Shown piece by piece: positions 32,989-43,928 of a DNA stretch of 64,000 nt (positions are counted from its first letter, which is position 1; each line of letters starts with the position of its first letter). The notes beneath the pieces were generated by a model that saw only the letters and a program-made list of their open reading frames with translations, was not told the DNA's origin and ran no database searches. The position numbers and the translations under genes were made by a program. The stretch comes from Lentinus brumalis (lineage: Eukaryota > Basidiomycota > Agaricomycetes > Polyporales > Polyporaceae), in contig MARA01000067.1 of the NCBI GenBank assembly GCA_001792895.1, positions 1 to 64,000 on the forward strand, in the 5' to 3' direction.

Positions 32989-34871
32989 CTAACGACGAGC
33001 AGCGAGCCCTTGGGCGATGAGCTCCTCCCAAGTAGGGTACTTCTCCAGGTCTGACAACCAGCGCGCGGCCCCGTCGAAAGGAAGGCTCCCGCCCTCCTCT
33101 TCCAGCTGCTTCAGGGACTTGCAGCCGCAATCGGCCCAGCGAAAGATGCCGCCAGCCGTGAATTGCGTGAAGGACATGCGGGTTTCGCTGCGACCGACGG
33201 GAGTGTTGGAATGACGGAGAATTGCCGACGGAATGAAGATCAACGACCCCGCAGGGAAGTCGATGACGAGATTCAGGTCCCACAGTACAAGCTGCCCGCC
33301 GGTGCGATGATTGAAATCACCAAGGGGGACGATGGCGCACCAGCCCGGGGCATAGTTGAGGTGATCAGTGTGGACGATAGTCGATACTTTGGGCCCAAGA
33401 TTGAACGTTGCGGCGGCGAACACGTTATGTGTGAAGTTCGGGGTGACCTTCTCGTCGTTCTCGAGGACGGTACACAGTACTTGGCGGTACCTCTCGTGCA
33501 TTGCCGGGGCGATTGTCTTGAATGTCGCTGAGCAGATCGTCAGCCTCGCGCATGGCACAGAATGTCTGACATACCATCGATCCAGCCTGCGAGGCGGCTC
33601 ATGGGCGTGCTTTTGAGCACATCCCGCAATAATTGCTCGTTCTCCGGGTAGTGCTGGGATATATTTTGCACGCGCTACATGCACATCTCAGTCGGGAGCA
33701 GTCGTGTTGCGCACATTGAGGAGAACTTACAGTTTGGCCACCGCCGTAAGAAGGCCCGACATTGACCCACTTATGGTTACCGCGCCGGTTCGCGTGTCCT
33801 GGGGGAAAGCGGTATTGCTCGTTCAGCAGGTTGAATTGAAGACGAACCGCTTGAATGAGCTTCGCCCAGTTGCTTTCAGGCTGGTTTGCATTGGGCCGGG
33901 GCTCCGCCACCAGGGCACCCAAAGTGATGCCGTCTGCGCTCACGATGAGGTGCGGAGTTCTGTAAACAGTCAACACATGTCAGAAAGAAGCGGAGAATTC
34001 AGGTTACGCACTTTCCATCCCACTTGATATGGCGCATGCCCCGTTGGGCTACGAGCTCTCGAGCGGACAGCTCGCTGTCAGCTTTGTCCTGCGGGGTGGA
34101 GCGAACGAGACGCCCGATGTACCCGGAGCTAGCCACAGGAAGTGTGACGCTTCGGGCGGCACCCGACGTCTCCAATGGCGGGCGACGAGGAGGGAGGTCA
34201 CCACCGCCGGTAGAGGCAGCATCTAGCCATGCAAGCGTTGAGTCGCCGAAGAAGGTCATGACAAAACCTGTGACTTACCAATAGATGGTCGCTTGGGCAA
34301 GCCACCTGCGTCACCGCACCGACGAACATTTTTGGGAGGGGGTGTCATTGCCCCAGCCACAGCCTGGACAGCGTGCACTGTCAGGTTGGCAAGCCGCTTG
34401 AACGCGATTTGCTTGACTTGACGATCTGCGATGGGCCGCCCGTCGTGCGCGACAGTCGCAGGGACACCTCGGCTCCGACGCTCTGCCCGGTACTCGCGTT
34501 GGCGAATAGCATGGGCAGTAGCCGTGTCTGCTTCCGCACCACCAGAGGGGACACGTCCTGGGCTTGCGGAGTACTCGCGGCTCTCGATGTCCACGTCGGA
34601 GGTGGAGCACATGGACGGAGGCGAGGTTAGGATGCTGCTGCTGTGTGCGTGGCTCGTGAAGTCTTGTGTGGCCGCTGCATCGTCGTCGGCGGACTCGGGA
34701 GTAACATGTTCTCCTCGACCTTCAGCTTCCTTGATGATGGAAGCCAGGTCCTTGGAGACCCGGATCGGCTCTCCAAAGAGTGGGACCGGAGGAGGCGGCC
34801 CTCCCTGCTGGGCGACTGAGAAGAGTCAGTTAAAGAGCAACAAGGATAACATGTGCGCGTGACTACTCACC
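32989..34871 (-). CDS. TET/JBP-like 2OG-Fe(II) dioxygenase
   Basis: Exons on the minus strand: up to 34871, 34809-34279, 34222-34012, 33959-33731, 33653-33575 and 33527-32989, all in phase. The catalytic domain is clear: NVFAAATFNLGP, then IVHTDHLNYAPGWCAIVPLG (His-x-Asp for iron), GGQLVLWDLNLVIDFPAG, IPSAILRHSNTPV (distal His) and RMSFTQFTAGGIFRW (Arg for 2-oxoglutarate). Agaricomycete enzymes with this layout are grouped with TET/JBP proteins, which oxidise 5-methylcytosine or thymine; expansions of this group accompany KDZ transposons. The activity here is inferred. The N-terminal part is disordered with a basic KR-rich patch. The gene converges on the CxC5/CxC6 gene. Exons further 5' probably exist up to about 36.05 kb but are not fixed. 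Confidence 0.85.
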
Positions 34872-34983
34872 TGTCTTGCTGTGACCTCTGGTTGTCACCC
34901 CCGATACCGAGCGCGCAAACGAATTCGCGACTTTGGGCCCAACCCCTTCAAACATTGCGTCAGCAGCTGCCCATCCGCAAAGG

Positions 34984-35396
34984 ACAGGGCACCAAAGTTC
35001 CCTGCATGAAGCTGCGAGCACGCCGTGCTGCCAAGGACGACATGCACGGCGGCATGAAGCAGCGAGCATGCCGGGCCCCCAAGGACGGCGAGCGCTGCGG
35101 CATGAGGCTGCGAGCACATCGTGCTGCCAAGGACGGCGAGCGCGACGGCATGAAGCAGCGGCACACCGCGCTGCCAAGGACGGCGAGCGCGGTGGGACGA
35201 AGCTGCGAGCACACCGCGCTGCCAAGGACGGCGAGCGCGGCGGCATGAAGCAGCGGCACACCGCGCTGCCAAGGACGGCGAGCGCGGCGGGACGAAGCTG
35301 CGAGCACACCGCGCTGCCAAGGACGGCGAGCGCGGCGGGACGAAGCTGCGAGCACACCGCGCTGCCAAGGACGGCGAGTGCGGCGGCATGAAGCAT
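34984..35396. repeat. 48-bp minisatellite
   Basis: The unit CTGCGAGCACACCGCGCTGC plus 28 more bases repeats eight to nine times with period 48 (for example starts at 35298 and 35346), so both strands can encode a 16-residue repeat. On the minus strand the frame stays open through the array into the dioxygenase exon ending at 34871, so it may be translated there. Alternatively the intron that begins with the gtaagt donor near 35431 spans it. Confidence 0.85.
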
Positions 35397-36480
35397 GGGG
35401 GTGGGAGACATGAAATATGTGAGGGAACTTACGTTGAACCTTTTTCATGCCCTCCTTGACAGCGTGTGCATACGATCGCTCTGGTGGAGACCCGCTTCAG
35501 CTCCGGCAGAACGTGATGTAGTGGACGATAATAGGAAACTCACTGGCCTGCCCATAGAACACCGATGGCGTGTTGATGAGGCGCTCTAAAATGTGTAAGT
35601 GAGAGAACCAGGCTTTGTAAATTGGACAGAAAAAGGAAACGTACCGCTAGTGCGACGAGTGTGATCCGTCGAGGCATCGCCTTGCGCGGCCCTAGGTGCT
35701 GAGGCTAGAATGAGCATCGGCGGGCGGGCCAAGGACGGCAGATGCAACCCTCGAGCGAGGCAACGTATGTCGATTTGCGACACTCCACTTGCAGTCGTAG
35801 AGTGTCGCAAGTCAGCCGTCGTCGGACATGAACAGAGGCAGCATGAAGACACGTTGCTCAAGGACGAGGGCGTGGGCGCAGGAGAAAAGTGTCGACTCAC
35901 CTTTATGCTTCTCCCCGACGCGGGGACGGGTTGCAGGTGGCACCGCTGCATGATGTCAGTCAACACCGTCTCTGCTGGCCGAAGCATCACATACCTTCGT
36001 CCATAGATTGCGGTCGATCTGAGCGTTTCATGGCGATGGGTGCAACGAGCGACACGGCGGTGGGTGGGGAGAGAGAGAGAGGTTTGTTGTTTGCGGATGG
36101 CGGGACACCTTTTAAGACTTGGGTCGGAACCCCAAAAGACCGAAAACCCGAGCCCTCGCGCGAGACGGCGGGGGTGCTGGGCAGGACCCCGTTTCGGTCA
36201 GCCACAATCGATGTGGTTGCAATTTTCCTTGTTGCTCCGGTGCCCATCGAATGTCCTCTCGCTGGGATGGATGTTCGACCATTTGTGTGGCTTCTGAGGT
36301 GTTCTGAGAGTTGCCGGCCTACTTGGCATGCCCGTGGAGGTCGAGTGCGGTCGAGAGTTTGCGCAAGATGCTGGGAGGAGTACGCATGTGTTAGGGTTTC
36401 CCGTGACGTCATGGCAGATCAGATCGCAGATATCCAGATACGCGCAGTAATTAGACTTTAAGCTTTACCTTCGCAAGGTG
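35397..36480. other. Presumptive 5' exons of the dioxygenase gene
   Basis: Minus-strand fragments with good splice sites include MKRSDRPQSMDEG before a gtatgt donor near 35995, RCHLQPVPASGRSIK before gtgagt near 35901, and ERLINTPSVFYGQA before gtgagt near 35545. They could be the first exons of the dioxygenase or of a separate small gene. No domain is recognised. Confidence 0.3.
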
Positions 36481-37593
36481 CCTGCTTGCCTGTGCTTGCG
36501 CCCAGCTGCGCGACGACACAGGCTCTTCCGCCGCGTAGACTGGCAGTACACCGATGCAACCGGTAGGATGGTCATCCTTTCCCGGTTGCATCTGCCCTCC
36601 TCGGTTGCATCCGTTGCAGGCGCGCAACATACTTACTTGTATTACTGATGTTCACTAGTGATTGCTTACTTACCCGGGCTCCTCACCGTCAAAACATAAT
36701 TAGTAGTGCTCACTATGTCGCCCCGTATGTCTGTTCTCTCCCGGGTGTCCTCTCCTCGTGCCTCCGTGTGCCTCGCCCGATCTGCGAGAAGCTGTGTCGC
36801 TTTCGGCCACGGCTACTCAAGAACTGCAGTGTGCACCGTCCGCCCCTCTGCGTCGCTGGGCCGGCTTCGGGAACTGTGACGCACACTCGAGGTAAGTACC
36901 CGGAAATCACTTGATTGCGTCTACGGTTATTCTACTACCAAGTACACTACGACAGGCACCCGCTGCACCGTTGCAACGCCCGCTCCTTGCTCGCTCTCCG
37001 CGTCACCGCCTGCGCAAGATCCCCGCTGTCCCGGCGATCCGCTTCCTGAACCGTCCGTCAGTGCGCCCGCACAAAGACACACGGCCGGAAGCTCGATCCG
37101 CCCTCAATAGCTCACGCTGCCAAATACAGATGACAGTATGCGAGGCTCGGAAATTCAAGTATCCGACAACTCACTGTTAGATTGTAGTCCTCGTTGACGG
37201 CAATACAGCATCACTTGGTCGCCGTACTGCTGCCGCCAGCTCGCTCTCTTCGCTCTCTGGCGTATATACGCGCAGACGGTGCTGGGGAAACGCAGCACTG
37301 TGCGCACAGATTGTATCTGCTAGGGAACGATGGTCAGCCAGCGAAAGCACGGGCGAGTTCTAGTCAAACTCACCAGATATCCGACGATATCGCGCTGTCT
37401 GCCAGCTGACGACGTGCTGGCGCTGCATCCGGTCGTAGGATGCAACTTACAAGAGGCCGGAGTGTATCCTTCGAAATGCTCGAAGAGCACACCCCATGAC
37501 CAGCTTCCCGCCCGCTAGATACGTCCGTAGGAGCCAAGGTAAGCGTGAGTCTAGATTCTTCCGAAATCGGAGAATTACTTACTCATCTTGCAG
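36481..37593. other. No clear gene; possible upstream exons of the split gene
   Basis: Several gtaagt/ag pairs on the plus strand (for example after 36893 and 37535) suggest exons of the gene later interrupted by the retrotransposon. No family or continuous frame could be established. Confidence 0.3.
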
Positions 37594-37757
37594 CGGGGCA
37601 AGACTGCCCGGGCGTGCCCGAGGCCGAAGCCATTCAAGCAGCACAAATCATTCTGTCAGCCACAAGCGTCGACTCGAGGGTCTGCAGGTGTACTCACCTG
37701 CTCATGTCTAGCCTGAACTGTAGGAGAAGAGCAGCAAGCCGCCGAGCCCGGCGGACT
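37594..37757 (+). pseudogene. Host gene fragment, left of retrotransposon insertion
   Basis: Exon 37594 onward and exon 37724-37757 lie on the plus strand. The latter reads RRAASRRARRT in frame up to the LTR. Removing the element and one GGACT copy continues the frame directly into TSRGSVRGRVLDAILDLISS at 43934. The product is unknown; the gene is broken by the insertion. Confidence 0.55.
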
Positions 37758-38190
37758 TGATGAAGTCTGAACCTGTGAAGGCTATGTCGCAACGACTAGC
37801 AGACGAGTGGACAACAAGTCCTCAGTCAGTTAGAGCAAAAGACTGAGGAGACGAAGCCCAAATGTCCCTCCTTATATACTGTGCAGGAGTAGCATGAGTA
37901 AGCAACAGAAAGGAGAGCATGTGACGAGTCTGAGTCAGAGCGAGTAGAGATGACTCAGACGACGACAAATTGGAATGGTCACAAGGCAGTCCAGAGATAT
38001 CTAGAAGAGTCCGGAGCGTTGTAGAACGCACTGGAATGTACTGGACAAAAGAGAAGCCCGGTAACCACATGGTTTCGTAGTGTATGCCTAAAAAGGAAAA
38101 GAAGAAGCATAGCCTTAGATCTATCGTAAGAGGCTGTGCCCATAGCGCCTAATGCGCGACTAACGTCCATAGTACATAGTAAGTTCAACA
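37758..38190 (-). repeat. 3' LTR of the copia element
   Basis: 433 bp, starting TG and ending CA on both strands. It differs from the other LTR by G versus A near 37804 and C versus T near 38075. The TATATACTG word inside may belong to the promoter. Confidence 0.95.
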
Positions 38191-38199
38191 CTCCCCCTC
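38191..38199 (-). promoter_or_regulatory. Polypurine tract
   Basis: GAGGGGGAG on the minus strand directly abuts the 3' LTR, where plus-strand DNA synthesis is primed. Confidence 0.8.
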
Positions 38200-38201
38200 G
38201 T

Positions 38202-38578
38202 TCAAGACGCGGAGGTGACAAGACCCGTCTTCGAAACGAAGTACTCCAAGACGGAGAATGACGCATTCTTAGACAGACAGTCCGCCAAATTCTCCTTACT
38301 AGGGACCCAATAGATGTCCATGTTCGGAGAAGCCGCATATTCGTTGACGAAGTGGAAGTGAACTTCGACATGCTTGGTACGTCTGTCGACGGCTGGGTTC
38401 TCAGAGAGGAAGATCGCGCCATGATTATCAATAAGCAAGGCGTAGCCGCACTCATATCGTCCCCTAACTCGTCTCCAAACGTCCTCAGCCACATCATCTG
38501 ACGCGCAGCATCAGAAGCCGCCTTGTACTCAGCCTCAGTAGACGATAGGGAGATGGTCGTCTGTCGGCGGATACCCAA
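38202..38578 (-). pseudogene. Copia RNase H, frame-broken
   Basis: GIRRQTTISLSSTEAEYKAA and later LLIDNHGAIFLSENPAVDRR, then HVEVHFHFVNE and WVPSKENLADCLSK, are the hallmark copia RNase H segments. They are split over two frames, and the first is out of frame with the RT (break near 38570; another near 38490). Confidence 0.85.
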
Positions 38579-39732
38579 GACACGGCTCCTCCTGCCATCA
38601 GGAAGATAAAGGCTGTTTGCGAGTGCCGATCGTCGCGATCCTCTGCCCAGTCTGAATCGGAATACGCGATCAGACCGGCATTAGATGCACCGTCGTATCG
38701 TAGGCGATAATGCGATGTACCTCGGAGATACCGTAAGACATAGAGAAGTCGGTTTAGGTGATCTTCCGAAGGGTTCGCAGTGTACTTGCCAAGACGGTTG
38801 ATGGCAAACGCGAGATCTGGTCGCGTCCCAAGACAGGCGTAGAGAAGACTGCCCATCAAGCTCTGGAAACGCAGACGAAGTTTCGCCGGTGCTTCTGCCG
38901 TTGCAGCTTCAAGAACTGCTCCAGCAGGGAGAGGAGTACGCGCAGGCGTGCAGTTGGCCATCTGATAGTTCTCGAGAATGGCCTCGATGTACTCTTCCTG
39001 GTCGATGTCAAGTGTCCGTGAAAGACGATCTCGACGTACACGAAGACCAAGGAATCGCTCGATGGGACCCAAGTCCGTCATCTTATACTGCTTGCCCAAC
39101 GCCTTCTTGACCTTGTCGATGTGCCCTCGACTGTCACCCATGAGAAGTAGGTCGTCGACATAGAGGACAACGATCGTAACACGGTCTGGGTCTGTATCCC
39201 CCCCTTGTCGGCGATATACGTAGACTCCGGCATCAGAGTATGTCCGTACAAATCCCTGTCCGATGAGCGAGTCGTGAATCTTCTTGTTCCACTGGCGAGA
39301 GGCTTGCTTAAGACCGTAGATGGCCTTCTTAAGCAGACAAACGTAGTCCTCCTTGCCTTTCACGACCCAGCCCTCGGGTTGTTCCATGTAGACCTCCTCG
39401 TCCAAGTCTCCATTGAGGAACGCAGTCTTAACGTCCATCGCGTCGATCTCCCAGTCCTCTAGGGCAGCATGCGCAAAGAGATACCGGATAGATTCAAACC
39501 GAGCGACAGGAGAGAAGGTTTCATGGTAGTCCTTCCCATAGACCTGCGTAAAACCTCTCGCAACCAGACGCGCTTTGTAGCGACCGTCCGATTTGCGATC
39601 ATAGACCCAGCGATTTGAGACAACGGCTCGGTCCTTTGGACGAGGAACCAGAACCCAAGTCTTGTTCGCCATGAGAGACTCATACTCCGAGCGTTCAGCT
39701 TCGTGCCATAACTCTCGATCCGGTGAAGCCAT
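38494..39732 (-). CDS. Copia reverse transcriptase
   Basis: A 412-codon frame contains the full copia RT: ANKTWVLVPRPKDRAVVSNR, YKARLVARGFTQ, FSPVARFESIR, QMDVKTAFLNGDL-type segment (AMDVKTAFLNGDLDEEVYME), KKAIYGLKQASRQWN and the catalytic VVLYVDDLLLMG. The downstream TRPDLAFAINRLGKY and RYLRGTSHYRLRY segments lead towards RNase H. The last ~20 codons are out of the RNase H frame. As part of the element it would copy genomic RNA into cDNA. Confidence 0.93.
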   Translation of the reverse strand: MASPDRELWHEAERSEYESLMANKTWVLVPRPKDRAVVSNRWVYDRKSDGRYKARLVARGFTQVYGKDYHETFSPVARFESIRYLFAHAALEDWEIDAMDVKTAFLNGDLDEEVYMEQPEGWVVKGKEDYVCLLKKAIYGLKQASRQWNKKIHDSLIGQGFVRTYSDAGVYVYRRQGGDTDPDRVTIVVLYVDDLLLMGDSRGHIDKVKKALGKQYKMTDLGPIERFLGLRVRRDRLSRTLDIDQEEYIEAILENYQMANCTPARTPLPAGAVLEAATAEAPAKLRLRFQSLMGSLLYACLGTRPDLAFAINRLGKYTANPSEDHLNRLLYVLRYLRGTSHYRLRYDGASNAGLIAYSDSDWAEDRDDRHSQTAFIFLMAGGAVSWVSADRRPSPYRLLRLSTRRLLMLRVR

Positions 39733-39839
39733 GGCGTCCTTATGATGTTCAGGAATGCCAGACTTGTACCGCGAATAGAAGAGATGGGCTAGAATTGCTT
39801 CAGCTTCACGCTGATCACCATCCTTATCCGTACGCGCAT

Positions 39840-41327
39840 CTACTCTAGAGGGTTGTTCGTCACCGTAGACATTGTCCTTCTTGTACTTAGCAGGCGGGTT
39901 ACCCTTGTTCTCCCGTTGAGAGCGACGAGGAGGAACAGGATCACCACCCTCAGGAGGATGACGTTGTCGCTGATGACGAGGCGCGGCAGGAGGAGGACCT
40001 GGTGCAGGTGGTTGCTGTCCGATCTGCTGAGGCTCGGGCGGCGCATCAGCAGGTGGAGCAGGTGGAGGAGCAGGAGCAGGGTCTGGAGGTAGAGGAGCTG
40101 GAGGTTGAGGAGCGTCCGAATCATCGTCGGATGATCAGGAATCGGAAGTTCAGCATCACCATCATCTGGTGGCTGTAGATCAGGGAACGGACTGTCGTCG
40201 GGGGTAGCTCGACGAGTGCCGGTGTCCGCACGTGCAGGGAATACGGTCTCATCGAAGATAACATCGCGAGATACTTCGACTTGACGGGTGGTCGGGTTCC
40301 ATAGGCGATACCCCTTTGAACCCGGCTCATAGCCCACAAACGTCCTCTCAACCGCCTTCTGGTCGAGCTTCCCTTGACGTTTGTCGCGCTGCACGTGTAC
40401 GTAGGCTTTGCACCCAAACACCCTGAAGTAGGATACGTCCGGCTTCTTGCCGGTCCAGATGGTGATGGGGCACTCCCACTTGAGACGTTTCATCGGCTGA
40501 CGGTTATAGACGTGAACGGCAGCATCAAGAGCGAGCTTCCAGAACCCATGAGAAAGGCCAGCGAAGTGCAGCATGCACAACGCCTTCTCAGAGATCGTGC
40601 GAATGAAGCGTTCAGCTCGTCCGTTCTGCTGTGACGTTCCCGCATCGTCTTGTCATGCTCAATCCCGTATTCACGTAGCAAGGCTTGGAATGAATCAGAC
40701 ATGTACTCCCCCCTCGATCGGATCGAACACACTTCAACTTGTGCTCCGTCTGTGTCTCAGCCCAAGACTTGAACTGTTTGAACGCCTCCTCCTGATCTGA
40801 CTTACGCTTGAGAGCGTATACTACAGCCAGTCCGGAGCAGTCGTCGACGAAGACACAGAAGTAGTTGTAACCACCGATCGACGTACCAAGAGGTCCCGCG
40901 ACGTCCATATGAACGAGAGCGAGAACGACTGTGGCACGTTTCTCAGAAGGAGGGAAGGGTCGACGAGTCATCTTCCCTTTTGCACATCCTTCGCAGGGTT
41001 TGTCTGAGGGAGGACCAATGCCATCCAAGCCAGTGGTCGCATCAGGCAGTCGCTTGACAGCTTCCTTGCCTGGATGTCCCCACGCTGATGAACTAGGTCG
41101 TGTTCGAGTATGGAACGGGAGGCATCAAGAACGCCGGTGTCCTTCTTCCCTTGAATGTAAAGCGGGAAGAGGTACAAGTTGAGTCCGGAGATGTAAGAAC
41201 CTTGCAGAACTTTACGTCCGCGGATCTCAACCGTCGAGCCAGAAGAAACTCGGCCCTTAGGCCTCGAGTTGTATATGCTCATATGTCCATCACCTTGGTA
41301 AATGAACGAATCACTGCGCTCAATCAT
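39840..41327 (-). pseudogene. Copia integrase and linker, frame-broken
   Basis: Pieces in alternating frames cover the integrase: HPGKEAVKRLPD and CEGCAKGKMTRRPFP (zinc-binding N-terminus), LALVHMDVAGPLG (first Asp), FCVFVDDCSG, CVRSDRGG with EYMSDSF (second Asp), SQQNGRAERFIRT (Glu), then FRVFGCKAYVHV, and a Pro-rich linker. Frame changes are needed near 41328, 41085, 40715 (at a run of six G), 40650 and 40140. Confidence 0.88.
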
Positions 41328-42755
41328 CCCCGTGAGAAGAGACGTTGATCTCCTGCTGCAGGAATGTAGCAGACGTTCTTGAGAGTGACTTTGACTCGCT
41401 CTCCATCCACTTCAGTGTAACCCACAACAGTACCTTCCCCGTAGCATGCGATCTCGCCGGCTTGGCCTTCCTGAGCAGTTCTGAAGTACTTAGGTTGCTC
41501 GTATGCTTCATAGTCGGCAAAGTCAGACTTGTTTCCGGTTACGTGCGATGAAGCACCGGAGTCCATGAGCCAGATCGTCTGAACGCGTCCCTCAGCAGCG
41601 TCAGCTGCGTTGTAGAAAGAAACAGAGAGCTCGTTCGCGATGTTCGCTACAGGTACAAGAGAGGAGATAGTATGCGCATGATTATGTCCGTTCGATGTCC
41701 CAGTTCCTTTACCAGCCTCGTTACCACCCTTGCCAGAGCCAGAGTCCTTGCCCTTCTTCTTGTACCGCGGACTCTTCTCCGGGTACTTCTTATAGCAGTT
41801 AGAAGAGTCATGGTTATCCTTGCCGCAGTGGGTGCAAGGAGTGCGAGGTCTCTGCTTCGGCTTCGAGATCTTGTTCGCCTGGCCAAGCGATGTACCACGC
41901 AAGGAGTCCTCGAGCTTGAGCTTCGGCTTGACCAGCTCGAGCGTGAGATCTGCCTCCTTGGTAGTGTGAAGGATGGTAGAGATCGCAGGCCGGTACGAGT
42001 CAGGCATCTTCGAGAAGAGCCAGAAGACCTTGATGTGGTTGGCGAGGGTGTTTGCGCTGTTTGCCGTCATCTCATCAATGAGCCCAATGAAGGTCTGCAC
42101 CTGGTCGACGATCGACTTGGTCTCGTCGAATCGAGGATAGTTAATGAGATGTTCGAACCGGGAGAAGGAGTACCCGTTGTCCGACTTCTCATAGGTGGCC
42201 TTCAGGGCGTCCCAGATCTCCTTAGAGTCGACTTCCCTTCGAAACACTTGGACACCTCAGCACTAGTTTGTACATGAGGATACCTTGTGCCCGATTATCC
42301 GTCTTTGTCCAAGCTGCAACTGCCTCAGCATTGCTGCCATCGGCTGCTGGAGTAGGACGCTTTTCACCACCGCTGACAATACCCCAGGCGTCGATCATCA
42401 TCAGATAACCCTTCATCTGACGAGCCCACTCCTTGTAGCCTTCCTGACCCCGGAGCTGGGGCAGGTTCTTCTCAAGACCGCCTTCCGACATTGCGAAGAG
42501 GTATGCAAAGTCAGTAGGCTCAGGTTGGTTGTCGAGGAGAGGTGGAAGCGGTTGAAGTGGTGGTACGACTGGAGGTGCAACTGGAGGTGGAAGTGGTTGT
42601 GTTGCGACGGGAGGTGAAGGAAGTGGAGTAGGAGGAAGCGGTGTGTCTAGAGCTTCCTGAGGAGGTAGTAGAGGAGACGGCGGTAGCGAACAAGTAGAGC
42701 TGCGCAGGAGGGAGAAGTGGTGATGGAAGCTGATCGTCTTCTTCAGACGAATCAA
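41324..42755 (-). pseudogene. Copia Gag and protease, one frame break
   Basis: Gag begins probably at the Met at 42491 (MSEGGLEKNLPQL), with YKEWARQMKGYLMMIDAWGI at the N-terminus. Near 42245 the frame shifts into EIWDALKATYEKSDNGYSFS. The zinc knuckle is CTHCGKDNHDSSNC (CX2CX4HX4C). The protease active site is LMDSGASSHVTG. Upstream, 42755-43120 encodes a Pro-rich stretch and a small globular frame (MATSTLGIGIPDLLVFEVHL) that may extend Gag. Confidence 0.85.
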
Positions 42756-43480
42756 CTGAGGGAGTAGGAGGTCTACAGATCTGTCCTTCAGCTGGATCTA
42801 TGAAATCGTTGTCTGGTTCACAGTTATCTGGACGAACGACCTCGTTGAACCTGTTAGGACACGGCTGTAGGTCACAGTCGCAGAAGATCCGTTCCTCTTC
42901 GATCCAAAAACGTCTCTTTGATCTCTGGGGTCGTACTGATGGAAGAGATGTCTGCAATTAGTTTCTCCTCCTTCCGAAGCCACAGTGTCGATGCGAAAGG
43001 TTCAGGAAGCGCGATGATTTGAGCCACGTGCGATGGCAACGGTAGATATGAACACCTGTTGAGGTGAACCTCAAACACCAGCAAGTCGGGTATGCCGATG
43101 CCAAGGGTAGAAGTTGCCAACTGTGCCCAGAAGAAGACTAGTACGTATCGTATAAAAATGGTATCGTAAGGAGGGTCCAGACGGTTGTCTCCGGTCCTAA
43201 GGTGCTAACCACCCCGGATACAACAGCTGGCGGATGCAAGTGCACGGCCCGGCTGAGGGATGCCTGAAGAATCCTGTACGCCTCGAGAGCGCCAAAGGAT
43301 TTACACGAGTAGTACGACTAGCTATAAAGCACTCAGGGCTGCGTCACGAGCGCAGAAATGTCCCCCTGGTAGCAGTGTCGGCGGGCACAGTCAAGAGATA
43401 GGGAGTTAATGGAGGAATGCACGGGCAAGAGTCGTCGAAGGAATGGTGCGCGCAGAGTGACGACTAGCAACGGTCAGAGC

Positions 43481-43495
43481 GCAGGGCTCATAACC
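43481..43495 (-). promoter_or_regulatory. Primer-binding site matching half-tRNA-iMet
   Basis: Directly adjacent to the 5' LTR, the minus strand reads GGTTATGAGCCCTGC. Its complement GCAGGGCTCATAACC equals positions 25-39 of the spliced initiator tRNA-Met encoded at 57886-57967. Drosophila copia likewise primes from a 39-nt 5' half of initiator tRNA-Met. Confidence 0.9.
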
Positions 43496-43928
43496 TGATG
43501 AAGTCTGAACCTGTGAAGGCTATGTCGCAACGACTAGCAGACGAATGGACAACAAGTCCTCAGTCAGTTAGAGCAAAAGACTGAGGAGACGAAGCCCAAA
43601 TGTCCCTCCTTATATACTGTGCAGGAGTAGCATGAGTAAGCAACAGAAAGGAGAGCATGTGACGAGTCTGAGTCAGAGCGAGTAGAGATGACTCAGACGA
43701 CGACAAATTGGAATGGTCACAAGGCAGTCCAGAGATATCTAGAAGAGTCCGGAGCGTTGTAGAACGCACTGGAATGTACTGGACAAAAGAGAAGCCCGGT
43801 AACCACATGGTTTTGTAGTGTATGCCTAAAAAGGAAAAGAAGAAGCATAGCCTTAGATCTATCGTAAGAGGCTGTGCCCATAGCGCCTAATGCGCGACTA
43901 ACGTCCATAGTACATAGTAAGTTCAACA
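43496..43928 (-). repeat. 5' LTR of the copia element
   Basis: 433 bp, nearly identical to 37758-38190 (two transitions). It is the promoter-bearing LTR for transcription toward lower coordinates. Confidence 0.95.

Larger units (their letters stand above)
37758..43928 (-). mobile_element. Ty1/copia-type LTR retrotransposon
   Basis: Full length is 6,171 bp, bounded by 433-bp direct LTRs and flanked by the 5-bp target duplication GGACT (37753-37757 and 43929-43933). On the minus strand the order is LTR, PBS, Gag, protease, integrase, reverse transcriptase, RNase H, PPT, LTR, which is the copia order (integrase before RT). The two LTRs differ at only two positions, both transitions, implying recent insertion. 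The coding region needs about six or seven single-base frame changes, so this copy cannot make a full polyprotein as written. Confidence 0.95.

Noticed and set aside
34853..35391. Plus-strand repeat protein across the 48-bp array
   Set aside because: No start or splice context was found, and the minus strand has better links to neighbouring exons.
42798..43120. Independent small gene upstream of copia Gag
   Set aside because: It lies within the retrotransposon between PBS and Gag, so it is more simply an N-terminal Gag extension.
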